A DNA stretch of 64,000 nucleotides from Parasporobacterium sp. (GCA_017459985.1 JAFUBX010000006.1:1-64000); one strand, 5' to 3'; positions 1-9,764 are shown, counted from the stretch's first letter. Program-made: numbers and translations. Notes: a model not told the origin generated them from the letters alone.

Positions 1-183
1 TATGAAATTATTGGAAAATCTTATCCCTGTTTTCGCAAAAATGACAGGGATAGTGAATGCCAATTATTTGCTGGATGGTCCAAATAGCAGGATGGAAGCA
101 AATATGGAGGAAGTCAACGGCGACATGGACTTTACGGCACATTCGACAGCAGGAAGGCACCCCCAAGGTGCAGAAGACCTAAA

Positions 184-275
184 AAATGCAGCAAAGCGTG
201 AGATTTTCGATAGCGCAACCGAAAATCTCACGCATTTGCGGTAAATTTGCCGAAAAGTTGCAGCATTGCGGCAGG
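184..275. repeat. Dispersed palindromic repeat, copy A
   Basis: A 14-bp perfect inverted repeat (GCGTGAGATTTTCG at 196-209, its complement at 220-233) is followed by further AATGC/GCATT palindromic pieces and TTTGCCGAAAAG. The 17-mer CGAAAATCTCACGCATT recurs exactly in the array at 49.1-49.3 kb, 49 kb away. No coding potential is visible. Its role is unknown; structured RNA, a non-autonomous mobile repeat or a protein-binding array are all possible. Confidence 0.7.
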
Positions 276-371
276 ACGTCTGGATCAAGTGGAAAATATC
301 GCCGGCAGCTGAATACCGTCGGTAATTAGTAAAGAGGAAGATGAAAAGAGGCAGGCATAAAGAGGCAGAGA

Positions 372-407
372 ACGATGAAAAGAGGCAGGCGGTGAAACGC
401 CTGCCTC
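372..407 (-). terminator. Terminator of the hydCBA operon
   Basis: Read on the minus strand, GAGGCAGGCG and its complement form a 10-bp stem with a 6-nt loop, followed by TTTT. It lies 30 nt past the hydA stop codon, which suits an intrinsic terminator. Confidence 0.75.
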
Positions 408-437
408 GCAGCAAGTGAAAATTTTGGATGATTCCGG

Positions 438-2147
438 TTACCGGAAATTCTTGGCGCAGAACTTGCTGTTATGCAGAAGTTCATGCTCCTTTCCCTTCAG
501 AAAACCGTCATATAGAGACAGGACCATCGGGTTGTCTCCACATTTCTTGACGGAGGCAACTTTGTCGGAGCGATAGATGCCGTCGGTCCGGTTCTTTACA
601 TGCTCCCGTCCGATCTTGATCGGCTGTCCGCCGCCCATGATGCAGCCGCCGGGGCACGCCATTACTTCAATAAAATGATACTGTTTCCGGCCGGCGCGGA
701 CGTCCTCAAGCACCTTCCGGGCTCTGGCCAAACCGCTGACGACACAGATGTTCAGATCGGTTCCTTTATAATTCACTGTGAATTCCCGCACCTGGGAACC
801 GCCCCGGACACCGCTGACCGCGATGTTATGCAGGACATCCTTGCTGTGCCCGTCTGTCAGATTCCGCAGAACGGCCTCCGTGACACCGCCGGAAACGCCG
901 AAGATTACGCCGCCGCCGGAGCCGTATCCGAAGGGGATATCCGAAGCTTCCGGATCCAGGCTGTTAAAGTCGATTCCCGCGGTGGTGATCATTTCGATCA
1001 GTTCCGTAGAGGTGATGACATAGTCCGTATCCTTCTCCCCCTTGGTATAACTGTTTTCCCGTTCCTTTTCCATCTTCTTGGCAGTACAGGGCATGATGGA
1101 GACCATGACGGTCCGCCTTCCATCCGGATTGTTCTTCGGATCCCGGAAATACTCCTTGACAGTGGCGGACTGCATTCCCTGCGGGGATCGGCAGGTAGAC
1201 ACATTGTCAATAAACTCCGGGAACTGCTCACCGACGAACTTGACCCAGGCAGGGCAGCAGGAGGTCAGAAGCGGCAGTCTGCCGCCCTGCTCCAGACGAT
1301 CCAGGAACTCTTTGGTTTCCTCCACAATGGTAAGGTCCGCTCCGTAGGTGGTATCATAGACCTCATCAAATCCCATCCGGTGAAGGACATTGACGATCTT
1401 GCCCATGACGTTTTCTCCTTCCGGAATGCCGAAAGCATCTCCCAGCGCGACACGGACGGCAGGGGCAACCTGAGCCACGACCCGCAGGTCCGGATCTTCC
1501 AGGGCATCCCAGACCCAGGAACGATGGTGATGGATGGAGATTGCACCGGTGGGACAGAAGACACGGCACTGTCCGCAGCAGACACAGTCGGTCTCTGCAA
1601 TGGTCTTTCCGAAGGCGGGCGTTACTCTGGCTTCGGACCCCCTCTTCATGAAGTTGATGGCACCGACCCCCTCCAGTTCCTCACAGACACGGACACAGTT
1701 GCCGCACAGGATGCATTTGTTCGGATCCCGGATGATAGACGGTGAGCTGTGATCCTGGGGAAGCCGTTCCCGGTAATCGGAGAACCGGACATTCAGGATA
1801 CCGTAGCGGCGGGCCATATGCTGCAGCCGGCAGTCGCCGTTCTTGGAACAGGTGTTGCAGTCCTGGCAATGGGCGGAGAGCAGCAGTTCGATGATCAGCT
1901 TTCTGTATTTCCGCAGCCGCCGGGTATTGGTAAAGATCACCATGCCGTCCCGGGGCTCTTCGGAACAGGAGGCAAACATCCGGCCCTTTTCGTCCTCGAC
2001 CGTACACAGACGGCAGTCTCCGACGGTGGAAAGCTCATCAATATAACATAATGTGGGGATATCGATCCCGGCTTTTTTTATAATGGTAAGGAGGTTCTTC
2101 TCATTGGTAAATTCAACTTCCATACCGTCAATTGTAATTTTTCCCAT
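438..2147 (-). CDS. hydA: [FeFe]-hydrogenase catalytic subunit of a trimeric NAD(P)H-linked enzyme
   Basis: This 569-residue protein should reduce protons to H2 (or the reverse) in the cytoplasm. It opens with a plant-type [2Fe-2S] domain (C34, C45, C48, C61), then the His/Cys cluster segment HCQDCNTC, then two [4Fe-4S] motifs CILCGNC and CVCCGQC. The H-cluster domain shows all three signatures: TSCCPAW, MPCTAKK and MACPGGCIMGGGQP. A clear AGGAGG lies 6 nt before the ATG and overlaps the hydB stop, so translation is probably coupled. With HydB (NuoF-like) and HydC (NuoE-like) upstream, this is the HydABC/HndACD arrangement. In that family NADH and reduced ferredoxin are often used together by electron bifurcation. 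Bifurcation itself is inferred from family membership and cannot be read from the sequence. Confidence 0.95.
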   Translation of the reverse strand: MGKITIDGMEVEFTNEKNLLTIIKKAGIDIPTLCYIDELSTVGDCRLCTVEDEKGRMFASCSEEPRDGMVIFTNTRRLRKYRKLIIELLLSAHCQDCNTCSKNGDCRLQHMARRYGILNVRFSDYRERLPQDHSSPSIIRDPNKCILCGNCVRVCEELEGVGAINFMKRGSEARVTPAFGKTIAETDCVCCGQCRVFCPTGAISIHHHRSWVWDALEDPDLRVVAQVAPAVRVALGDAFGIPEGENVMGKIVNVLHRMGFDEVYDTTYGADLTIVEETKEFLDRLEQGGRLPLLTSCCPAWVKFVGEQFPEFIDNVSTCRSPQGMQSATVKEYFRDPKNNPDGRRTVMVSIMPCTAKKMEKERENSYTKGEKDTDYVITSTELIEMITTAGIDFNSLDPEASDIPFGYGSGGGVIFGVSGGVTEAVLRNLTDGHSKDVLHNIAVSGVRGGSQVREFTVNYKGTDLNICVVSGLARARKVLEDVRAGRKQYHFIEVMACPGGCIMGGGQPIKIGREHVKNRTDGIYRSDKVASVKKCGDNPMVLSLYDGFLKGKEHELLHNSKFCAKNFR

Positions 2148-2159
2148 TCTGATCCCTCC

Positions 2160-4028
2160 TTAAGATTCCACGTAAATCGCTTTGAAATTGCAGGAACTCA
2201 TGCAGGCACCGCACTTGATGCATTTCTCCGTATCGATGTGATGCGGTTCTTTGACGGTTCCGCTGATGGCTCCCACCGGACAGTTGCGGGCGCATTTGGT
2301 ACAGCCCTTGCACAGGTCCGGATTGATGATATATTTCTGCATGGCGGAACAGACTCCGGCCCGGCATTTGTGTTCGAAAATATGTTCTTCATATTCCTCC
2401 CGGAAATACCGCATGGTGCTGAGCACCGGCAGAGGAGCGCTCTTGCCCAGTCCGCACAGAGCCATGTTTTTGATCATGTTGCCGATCTCGTCCAGGGTAT
2501 ACAGATCATCCTCCACACCCTTTCCTGCCACGATCCGCTCCAGGATCTCCAGCATCCGCTTGGTGCCTTCCCGGCAGGGAACACATTTTCCGCAGGATTC
2601 TCTCTGGGTGAAGCTCATGAAGAACCGGGCGACCTCCACCATACAGGTGTGATCATCCATGACCACCAGACCGCCGGAACCAATGATGGATCCGAATTTT
2701 TTGATGGATTCGAAATCAAGGGGCTCGTCCAGGTGCTCCTCGGTAAGGCATCCTCCGGAAGGACCGCCGGTCTGTACGGCCTTGAAGGAACCGCCATCCT
2801 TGATGCCGCCGCCGATGTCAAAGACGATCTCCCGCAGAGTCGTGCCCATGGGAACTTCAATCAGTCCGGTGTTGCAGACATTACCGGTCAGGGCAAAGGC
2901 CTTGGTGCCGGGGGAACCTTCCGTTCCCATGCTCTTGTACCAGTCGGCTCCTTTCAGGATGATCATCGGCACATTGGCGTAGGTTTCCACATTGTTCAGA
3001 ACGGTGGGCTTGCCCCACAATCCCTGTTCCACCGTCCGGGGAGGCTTGACTCTGGGCATGCCCCGGTTTCCTTCGATGGAGCCTGTCAGGGCGCTGCCTT
3101 CTCCGCAGACAAAGGCACCGGCGCCACGGTTGATGTGCAGATGAAAACTGAAATCGGTTCCCAGGATATGATCACCCAGCATTCCCAGTTCCTCTGCCTG
3201 CCGGATGGCCAGCCTCAGCCGTTCCACGGCAAGGGGGTATTCCGCGCGGACATAGATATATCCTTCCTGCGCGCCGGTTGCAAAAGCAGCGATCATCATT
3301 CCTTCGATCATGCGGTGAGGATCGCCTTCCATGATACTCCGGTCCATGAAGGCTCCGGGATCTCCCTCGTCTCCGTTACAGACTACATAGCGGGTTTTCT
3401 CCGGCTGCCGGGCCACCTGGCTCCATTTTTTGCCGGTGGGGAATCCTGCGCCGCCCCGGCCCCGGAGTTTGGAATCCGTAATGACCTGGATGATCTCCTC
3501 AGGAGTCATTGTGAAGAGCGCCTTTGCAAAACCTTCATAGGCACCGGCGGCAATGGCTGCGGAGATATGTTCCGCATCGATATGGCCGCAGTTTTCCAGA
3601 ACCACACGGGTCTGCTTGGCATAGAAGGGGATCTCCTCCTGGGCAGGATAGATCCGTCCGTCCTGCTGATACATCAGCCGCTGCACCGGCCGCCCGTTCA
3701 GGACGGTTTCCCGGAAGATCTCTTCGCAGTCTTCCAGCTGGACTTTCAGATAAAGATAATGATAAGGCTCAATACGGACCAGCGGTCCCATTTCGCAAAA
3801 GCCGTGGCAGCCGCTCTTATGGATGCCCAGATGTGCGATTTCCGGTCCGATCTCCACAGAAGCATCAGTATCCTTCGCAAGTTCCAGAAAACGCTCATAC
3901 AGCTTTCCGGATCCGCCGGCCAGACAGCCGGTTCCGCCGCAGATCAGGATCCGGCAGGTCTCCTGCTCCAGGGCTTTGAGACAGGCATCGCGATATTCAA
4001 CAGCCTGTGTTCTGTTTTCCAGTCTCAT
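2160..4028 (-). CDS. hydB: NuoF-like flavoprotein subunit of the hydrogenase
   Basis: A 622-residue diaphorase subunit that binds FMN and NADH and passes electrons towards HydA. The N-terminal ~120 residues form a thioredoxin-like ferredoxin domain (CGGTGCLAGGSGK). The NuoF core follows with GRGGAGFPTGKKW for FMN/NADH binding and NGDEGDPGAFMDRS. The cluster motif is CGKCVPCREG. The C-terminus adds a 2x[4Fe-4S] ferredoxin domain (CKGCTKCARNC and CIKCGACMSSC), which is typical of HydB/HndC and absent from respiratory NuoF. The start has AAGGAGG 9 nt upstream and overlaps the hydC stop as ATGA (4025-4028). It is the middle gene of a three-gene operon. Confidence 0.95.
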   Translation of the reverse strand: MRLENRTQAVEYRDACLKALEQETCRILICGGTGCLAGGSGKLYERFLELAKDTDASVEIGPEIAHLGIHKSGCHGFCEMGPLVRIEPYHYLYLKVQLEDCEEIFRETVLNGRPVQRLMYQQDGRIYPAQEEIPFYAKQTRVVLENCGHIDAEHISAAIAAGAYEGFAKALFTMTPEEIIQVITDSKLRGRGGAGFPTGKKWSQVARQPEKTRYVVCNGDEGDPGAFMDRSIMEGDPHRMIEGMMIAAFATGAQEGYIYVRAEYPLAVERLRLAIRQAEELGMLGDHILGTDFSFHLHINRGAGAFVCGEGSALTGSIEGNRGMPRVKPPRTVEQGLWGKPTVLNNVETYANVPMIILKGADWYKSMGTEGSPGTKAFALTGNVCNTGLIEVPMGTTLREIVFDIGGGIKDGGSFKAVQTGGPSGGCLTEEHLDEPLDFESIKKFGSIIGSGGLVVMDDHTCMVEVARFFMSFTQRESCGKCVPCREGTKRMLEILERIVAGKGVEDDLYTLDEIGNMIKNMALCGLGKSAPLPVLSTMRYFREEYEEHIFEHKCRAGVCSAMQKYIINPDLCKGCTKCARNCPVGAISGTVKEPHHIDTEKCIKCGACMSSCNFKAIYVES

Positions 4029-4528
4029 TGTTCACTGCCTCCTTCCCCGCCAAACGCTTCTGCTTTTAATGTATTCAGCATTTCTTCCGCCTTTTCCGGC
4101 GTCATCTTGGAGTAGACCGCGTCATTGACCATGAGGGCCGGCGCCAGTCCGCAGGCGCCAAGGCAGGAAACGGTCTCCACCGTAAACATCAGGTCATCGG
4201 TGGTGTGTTTCTCGTCGCTGAGCCCCAGCGCTTTGCACAGATATTCTTTGACGGGCGTGGATTTCCGGACATGACATGCGGTCCCGTCGCATACCTTGAT
4301 CACATACTTTCCCTTAGGCTCAAAGGAAAAGTTTTCATAAAATGTCGCAACACTGTAGGCTTTGGATTCGGTGATCCCGATCTGCTGCGCCACATAGGTC
4401 AGAAGCTCCCCGGGCAGATACCGGTAGGTCTCCTGAATGTCATGCATGATGGGGATCAGAGAAGACGGCTTTTTACCGTAGACAGCGATGATCTCATCTG
4501 TCTTATCATAGTAAGATTTGTCTAACAT
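4025..4528 (-). CDS. hydC: NuoE-like [2Fe-2S] subunit of the hydrogenase
   Basis: A thioredoxin-fold [2Fe-2S] protein of 167 residues, the usual NuoE size. Cluster ligands are seen as CDGTAC (C-x4-C) and CLGAC (C-x3-C). It is the first gene of hydCBA and should shuttle electrons to or from the HydB flavin. The frame stays open further upstream to 4567, but I chose the internal ATG at 4528 because AGGTG sits 5 nt before it and the family N-terminus fits there. A single 155-bp gap separates it from the helicase gene. It is AT-rich and probably holds the operon promoter, but I could not define one confidently. Confidence 0.9.
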   Translation of the reverse strand: MLDKSYYDKTDEIIAVYGKKPSSLIPIMHDIQETYRYLPGELLTYVAQQIGITESKAYSVATFYENFSFEPKGKYVIKVCDGTACHVRKSTPVKEYLCKALGLSDEKHTTDDLMFTVETVSCLGACGLAPALMVNDAVYSKMTPEKAEEMLNTLKAEAFGGEGGSEQ

Positions 4529-4683
4529 GAATTCACCTGTTCCTTTTCTGTTGTTTGATTTGACCAAATAATATTAACATGTATTTGTGATATTTAACAG
4601 ATTATTGGTTGTATTTTGATTCATACATGTAGAAATCGTACAGCGTACAGGGGCACAGGCATTTCCATTTGCGGAGAATGCCT

Positions 4684-6555
4684 TCAGGAAAGCTCTGTAA
4701 TCGGCAGGATCTGCGCCAGTTCCCGGAAAAACGGGGAAGGAGGGCTCTGCTTTCCGTAAACATGCTGCGTACAGGAAAGATGGAGAAACCGGCGGGCCCG
4801 TGTCATGGCCACATACAGAAGGCGGCGTTCTTCCTCCTGCCGGGCCGGGTCTGCGCTGCTTGCCGGAATGACGCCTTTATTCAGATCCGGAAGGAACACC
4901 GCCTCAAATTCGAGACCCTTGGAGGCGTGCATGGTAAGAAGCCGGACCTGACCGGAGAGGAGATCCTCCGGTGCGGTCTTCTGTCCGGTTCCGTCCCAGC
5001 GGCGGCAGAAGGCTTCTCTGGAGGGAAGGACCCGGGCGGACTTTTTTAATGTTTCCAGAATCCGTTCAAAGGATGCCATATCCAGGCCCTTTTCCCTGGC
5101 CCGTTGTTCCAGGAACTGCCGGTAGCCCACCGCATGGAGCAGATATTCGATCCCGGCAAAGGAGGTCATCCGGCTCAGAAACCGCAGCTGTTCCAGGAGC
5201 AGACGGACCCGGAAGGACAGATCCGGATCTTCTTTGACAGATTGCTGCAGCGATTCCAGGAAGGCATCGGAAGGAGTGCCGTCCTTTGCGGCCGGGACGG
5301 CATAGCGGGGAAGAAACCGGGCGGGCCTGTTCAGGATCCGGAGAAGATCTTCCCGGGAACAGGTTCCGGAAGCCATCCGGAAATAAGCCAGGAGATCCTT
5401 CGTAATAAAATGGCCTGACAGAGCATGATCCGGATCGTCGGTACTGCAGGAAATGCCGTTTTCCGACAGCATCCCTGCTGCAGAGACAAGATCCCGGCGG
5501 TTCCGGAAGAGTATCGCAATCTCCCGGCCGGGAATGCCAGACTCCAGATACTGCCGGATCAATTCCGCCACAAACCGGTACTGAAGATCCCGGTCCGCAT
5601 AGGAGGTCAGAAGAACACGGCTGTCCGGATAATCCGTTCCCGCAAGGATGCCCGGGCGGCTGCGGGACGGATCATTGCGAAAAAGCCCCGAGGCTGTTTC
5701 CAGGATCCTTGCAGCGCAGCGGTAATTGATGTTCAGGAAGATTCTGGCACAATTCGGGTAATCTGCTTCAAACCGCCGGAAGATATCCGGCGTGCTGCCC
5801 CGGAATCCATAGATGCTCTGGTCTTCGTCTCCTACGACACAGAGATTGTTCTCTGGCGCTGCCAGCAGTTTCAGGCTCTCATACTGGATCCGGTTAAGGT
5901 CCTGAAATTCGTCCACCAGAAGGTACCGGAAAGAATGCTGCCATCTGCGCAGCACCCAGGGATCGGAACGGAACCGTTCCAGCGCCTGAAGCAGAATATC
6001 GTCAAAATCCATCAGCCCCTCCTGCTGCATCCTGCGGGTATATGCCCGGAAGATCTGCCGCAGATCCTCCGGAACGGAGTCTGCGGGAGGCAGCCCGGAC
6101 TGTTGGACAGGGGTTTCATTCTCCGGACAGTTCTTGAGACGGCTGATCTCATTGCTGATCTGTGCGGTCAGCTCCGTCAGATCATCGGTTTCCATCCCGA
6201 GCCGCCGCAGTTCCTGCCGGATCAGTTCCGTCCGTTCCTCTGCGGAAATGATCCGGAGACGATTCAACCCTGCCTCCTTCTGCAGGATCTGCCGGAAGAT
6301 GCTGTGAAAGGTTCCGAATACCGGATCATCCCCGGATTCTCTGCGAAGCTCCCGGTAACGATCCGCCATTTCCCTGGCAGCGGCTCTTGTAAAGGTCAGG
6401 ATCAGGATATTTTCAGGGGCACAAAGGCCGGTCCGGATCAGATGGCGGACCCGCTGAACGATCACGGCTGTCTTGCCGGATCCGGGGCCAGCGGAAATAA
6501 GAAGCGGTCCGTCTCCGTGACGGATCGCCTGTAACTGAGCATGATTGAAATTCAT
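4684..6555 (-). CDS. UvrD/Rep-family superfamily 1 DNA helicase
   Basis: An ATP-dependent 3'-5' DNA helicase of about 623 residues. The SF1A motifs appear in order: Walker A AGPGSGKT near the N-terminus, FTRAAAREM (Ia), LLVDEFQDLNRIQ (Walker B/II), VGDEDQSIYGFRG (III), MHASKGLEFEAV (V) and LYVAMTRARRF (VI). It is shorter than PcrA (~720) and lacks the extra C-terminal region, so it is better described as a UvrD-like helicase than as PcrA proper. I start at 6555 (MNFNHAQ) because AAGGA lies 5-6 nt before it; an upstream ATG at 6633 is also open. Its likely role is DNA repair or clearing of replication blocks. It is transcribed alone. Confidence 0.9.
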   Translation of the reverse strand: MNFNHAQLQAIRHGDGPLLISAGPGSGKTAVIVQRVRHLIRTGLCAPENILILTFTRAAAREMADRYRELRRESGDDPVFGTFHSIFRQILQKEAGLNRLRIISAEERTELIRQELRRLGMETDDLTELTAQISNEISRLKNCPENETPVQQSGLPPADSVPEDLRQIFRAYTRRMQQEGLMDFDDILLQALERFRSDPWVLRRWQHSFRYLLVDEFQDLNRIQYESLKLLAAPENNLCVVGDEDQSIYGFRGSTPDIFRRFEADYPNCARIFLNINYRCAARILETASGLFRNDPSRSRPGILAGTDYPDSRVLLTSYADRDLQYRFVAELIRQYLESGIPGREIAILFRNRRDLVSAAGMLSENGISCSTDDPDHALSGHFITKDLLAYFRMASGTCSREDLLRILNRPARFLPRYAVPAAKDGTPSDAFLESLQQSVKEDPDLSFRVRLLLEQLRFLSRMTSFAGIEYLLHAVGYRQFLEQRAREKGLDMASFERILETLKKSARVLPSREAFCRRWDGTGQKTAPEDLLSGQVRLLTMHASKGLEFEAVFLPDLNKGVIPASSADPARQEEERRLLYVAMTRARRFLHLSCTQHVYGKQSPPSPFFRELAQILPITELS

Positions 6556-6762
6556 AGAGTCCTTATCGGGCTGTGAAATGACTGTTCTTTCCTGTGCATT
6601 CCTGATTGTAGCGGAATACAGGGCCGTTTGCAAGAGGTTGTCTGCCGGTTGTCTGCCGGATCAAAGGGCCTTTTAAATTCTTCCGGATTAGTGTAAAATA
6701 TCCCTGCTGTTTTCTACTGAAAGCAAAACAGGGAAATCTTCATGAGAGAAGGGGGAGTTATG

Positions 6763-7980
6763 ATGAATTACGAACAGGCAATGGAGAAACTGAATCAGTA
6801 CGGTCAGACACAGATCCTCAGATTCTATGAGGAACTGAATGAGGAGCAGAAGGCGTCTCTTCTGGACCAGATCGAGAAGGTGGATTTTAATTCCATCAAT
6901 CTGGAACCGCTGGATGCAGTAAAGGGCAATATTGAGCCTTTGGGAGCCATGAAACTGGCGGAGATCGCAGCCCGGAAAGAGGAACTGAAAGAAGCGGGAC
7001 TCAAAAGCATCCGTGACGGCAAGGTGGCAGCGCTTCTTCTGGCCGGCGGCCAGGGGACCCGGCTGGGCCTGGACGGACCGAAGGGAACACTGAATGTGGG
7101 ACTTACGAAGGAACTGTATATTTTCCAGTGCCTGATCAATAATCTGATGGATGTGGTCAACGAAGCAGGCGTCTGGATCCCGCTGTTTATCATGACTTCC
7201 GACAAGAACGATGCCGCCACCAGAGCTTTCCTGAAGGAACATGACTATTTCGGATACAACAGTGACTATATCCGTTTCTTTGTTCAGGAGATGGCACCCG
7301 CAACGGATTTCGAAGGCAAGGTCTATCTGGAGGCTAAGGATCATATCGCCTTGTCCCCGAACGGAAACGGCGGATGGTACAAATCCATGCAGACCGCGGG
7401 ATATGAGGAACTGCTGGATCAGATGGGGATCGAATGGATCAACATCTTTGCCGTTGATAATGTGCTCCAGAGAATTGCGGACCCTGTATTTGTGGGAGCG
7501 ACCGTGCTGTCCGGCTGCGAAGTCGGCGCAAAGGTCATCAGCAAAGCCGCTCCGGACGAGAAGGTGGGCGTGATGTGCTACCGGAACGGAAGACCCTCCA
7601 TTGTAGAGTATTATGACCTGAATGAGACCATGATGTATCAGAAGGATGAGAACGGAGATTACGCATATAACAGCGGCGTGATCCTGAATTACCTGTTCCG
7701 CACCAGCGCCCTGAAGCGCATCGCGGATATGAATATGCCGCTGCATATCGCGAAGAAGAAGATCCCCTATGTGGATGAGAACGGCGTGTTCATCAAACCG
7801 GAAGAGGTCAACGGCAACAAATACGAGAGCCTGGTCCTTGATATGATCGAAATGATGGAAGGATGCCTGGCCTTTGAAGTGGAACGGGCAAAGGAATTCG
7901 CCCCGATCAAGAACATGCATGGCGTGGATTCCCTGGACAGCGCAAGAGAAATGCTGCAGGCAAACGGAATCGAACTGTAA
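6763..7980 (+). CDS. UTP-sugar-1-phosphate uridylyltransferase (UDPGP/UAP1 family)
   Basis: A cytoplasmic nucleotidyltransferase of 405 residues that should make a UDP-sugar (UDP-GlcNAc, UDP-GalNAc or UDP-glucose) from UTP and the sugar 1-phosphate. The diagnostic segment LLLAGGQGTRLGLDGPKG is the nucleotide-binding loop of the eukaryotic-type UDPGP family, distinct from bacterial GalU or GlmU. Three in-frame ATGs lie close together (6742, 6760, 6763). GGGGGAG gives the best spacing (5 nt) to 6763. The exact sugar cannot be told from sequence. It precedes argS by 27 nt and may be co-transcribed with it. Confidence 0.85.
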   Translation: MNYEQAMEKLNQYGQTQILRFYEELNEEQKASLLDQIEKVDFNSINLEPLDAVKGNIEPLGAMKLAEIAARKEELKEAGLKSIRDGKVAALLLAGGQGTRLGLDGPKGTLNVGLTKELYIFQCLINNLMDVVNEAGVWIPLFIMTSDKNDAATRAFLKEHDYFGYNSDYIRFFVQEMAPATDFEGKVYLEAKDHIALSPNGNGGWYKSMQTAGYEELLDQMGIEWINIFAVDNVLQRIADPVFVGATVLSGCEVGAKVISKAAPDEKVGVMCYRNGRPSIVEYYDLNETMMYQKDENGDYAYNSGVILNYLFRTSALKRIADMNMPLHIAKKKIPYVDENGVFIKPEEVNGNKYESLVLDMIEMMEGCLAFEVERAKEFAPIKNMHGVDSLDSAREMLQANGIEL

Positions 7981-8007
7981 CAGACAGACAAACAGACGGA
8001 GTGGTAA

Positions 8008-9762
8008 ATGGAGAAATATCTGGATATTATTTCAGCTCAGCTGAAAGAGGCATTTGAATCGAAAGGATATGACGGAACGCGGGTCGCGGCTTCGGTTTCC
8101 AACCGGCCGGATCTGTGTGAATTTCAGTGCAATTCCGCCATGGCCCTGGCCAAATCCGCCGGGAAAGCGCCGATCATGATCGCGGAAGAGGTGGCGGGAC
8201 AGCTGAAGGAGAACCCCTGGTTTTCCGAAGTCAGTGCTGTGAAACCCGGATTTATCAATCTGAAGGTTTCCGGGACCCAGCTGGCCGGTTATGTGGACGG
8301 GATGAATCATGCAGACAAGTTCGGCCTTGAGAATGCTTCCCCTGCGAAAAAGATCATCATTGATTACGGCGGAGCCAATGTGGCAAAGCCGCTTCATATC
8401 GGACATCTGCGATCCGCCATCATCGGCGAGAGCCTGAAACGGATCTGCAGATATCTGGGTCACGAAGCCATCGGGGATGTGCATCTGGGAGACTGGGGAC
8501 TGCAGATGGGACAGATTATCGCGGAACTGCAGGAACGGCAGCCGGATCTTCCGTATTTCGACCAGGCCTTTGACGGCAGCTATCCGGAGGAACCTCCATT
8601 TACCATTTCGGAACTGGAAGAGATCTATCCCTGCGCCTCCGGCAAATGCAAAACCGATCCGGCCTTTGCACAGAAGGCTCATGAAGCGACCCATCGGCTG
8701 CAGAACGGCGATCCCGGATACCGGGCCATCTGGAATCATATCCTGAATGTTTCCATTGCCGACCTGAAGAAAAATTATGATGCGCTGGATGTGCATTTTG
8801 AACTCTGGAAAAAGGAGAGCGACGCCCAGCCTTATATCCCCGCCATGCTGGAGGATATGAAAGGCCGGGGGATCCTGAAGGAAAGCGAAGGCGCGCTTGT
8901 GGTGGAGATCGGACAGGAGGACGATAAGAAGGAACTGCCTCCCTGTATCGTGGTCAAGTCGGACGGGGCAACCCTGTATTCCACCACGGATCTGGCCACC
9001 TTAGTGGAACGGATGCAGCTGTTCGGACCGGATAAGGTGATCTATGTGGTGGATAAGAGGCAGGAACTGCATTTTATCCAGGTGTTCCGTACATCCCGAA
9101 AGGCCGGGATCGTACCGGATCAGGTGGAACTGGAGTTTCTTGGCTTCGGAACCATGAACGGAAAGGACGGCCAGCCCTACAAGACCCGTTCCGGCGGGGT
9201 TATGAGACTGGAAACCCTGATCGGGGAGATCAACGACGCCGTGTTGGAACGGATGAAGGAAAACCGGGAATTCGATCAGGCGGAAGCGCAGAAGACAGCA
9301 CGGATCATCGGTCTGGCCGCGCTCAAATATGCGGATCTTTCCAATCAGGCAACCAAAGACTATATCTTTGACCTCTCCCGGTTCACTTCCTTTGAGGGAA
9401 ATACCGGTCCCTATATCCTGTATACCATTGTCCGGATCCGCTCCATTCTGAACCGGTACGGCAAACAGCCCTCCGGGCACATCCGTTTCACCGGCAATGA
9501 ACCGGAGAAGCAGATCCTGATCGAGCTTTCCCGGTTCAGCGATGTGATCGGATCCGCCTGCAAAGAACTGGCGCCCCATAAGATCTGTTCCTATCTCTAC
9601 GATCTGGCCAATGCGTTTAATGTGTTTTATCATGAAGTCCGGATCCTGACGGAAGAGGACGAAGAGAAGAAGGACAGCTATCTGAGCCTTCTGGATCTGA
9701 CCGCCCGGATTCTGGAGCAGTGCATTTCCCTGCTGGGATTCGCCGCCCCGGAAAGGATGTAA
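8008..9762 (+). CDS. argS: Arginyl-tRNA synthetase
   Basis: A class I aminoacyl-tRNA synthetase of 584 residues that charges tRNA-Arg. The N-terminal domain is followed by the HIGH motif (H130-H133, in [10 protein letters not shown]). The KMSKS-equivalent is the degenerate PYKTRSGG loop that is usual for ArgRS, and a DALR-type C-terminal domain follows with anticodon-binding helices. Length is normal. It sits between the sugar nucleotidyltransferase and lepA, with the lepA start only 2 nt after the argS stop, so the genes are probably on one transcript. Confidence 0.95.
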   Translation: MEKYLDIISAQLKEAFESKGYDGTRVAASVSNRPDLCEFQCNSAMALAKSAGKAPIMIAEEVAGQLKENPWFSEVSAVKPGFINLKVSGTQLAGYVDGMNHADKFGLENASPAKKIIIDYGGANVAKPLHIGHLRSAIIGESLKRICRYLGHEAIGDVHLGDWGLQMGQIIAELQERQPDLPYFDQAFDGSYPEEPPFTISELEEIYPCASGKCKTDPAFAQKAHEATHRLQNGDPGYRAIWNHILNVSIADLKKNYDALDVHFELWKKESDAQPYIPAMLEDMKGRGILKESEGALVVEIGQEDDKKELPPCIVVKSDGATLYSTTDLATLVERMQLFGPDKVIYVVDKRQELHFIQVFRTSRKAGIVPDQVELEFLGFGTMNGKDGQPYKTRSGGVMRLETLIGEINDAVLERMKENREFDQAEAQKTARIIGLAALKYADLSNQATKDYIFDLSRFTSFEGNTGPYILYTIVRIRSILNRYGKQPSGHIRFTGNEPEKQILIELSRFSDVIGSACKELAPHKICSYLYDLANAFNVFYHEVRILTEEDEEKKDSYLSLLDLTARILEQCISLLGFAAPERM

Positions 9763-9764
9763 GC

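Larger units (their letters stand above)
1..437. other. Gene-free stretch at the left edge
   Basis: I see no convincing gene here. An 80-codon open frame at 2-244 has no recognisable domain and runs into a palindromic repeat, so I leave it out. The stretch holds a short inverted repeat near 24-51 (TCCCTGT / ACAGGGA), a copy of the dispersed repeat also found near 49.1 kb (184-275), two direct copies of GATGAAAAGAGGCAGGC (340-356 and 374-390), and the hydrogenase operon terminator. Confidence 0.6.

Noticed and set aside
2-244. An 80-codon plus-strand frame at the left edge
   Set aside because: No domain, no ribosome site visible, and it runs through the palindromic repeat shared with 49 kb.
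2238-4115. A 625-codon frame antisense to hydB
   Set aside because: It mirrors the strongly conserved hydB frame; its translation has no family features. Long antisense frames are common opposite codon-biased genes.
4575-4612. A possible Rex (redox) operator before hydC, from TGTTAAATATCACAAA
   Set aside because: Only one half-site resembles TTGTTAA; the other half and the spacing do not fit the Rex palindrome.
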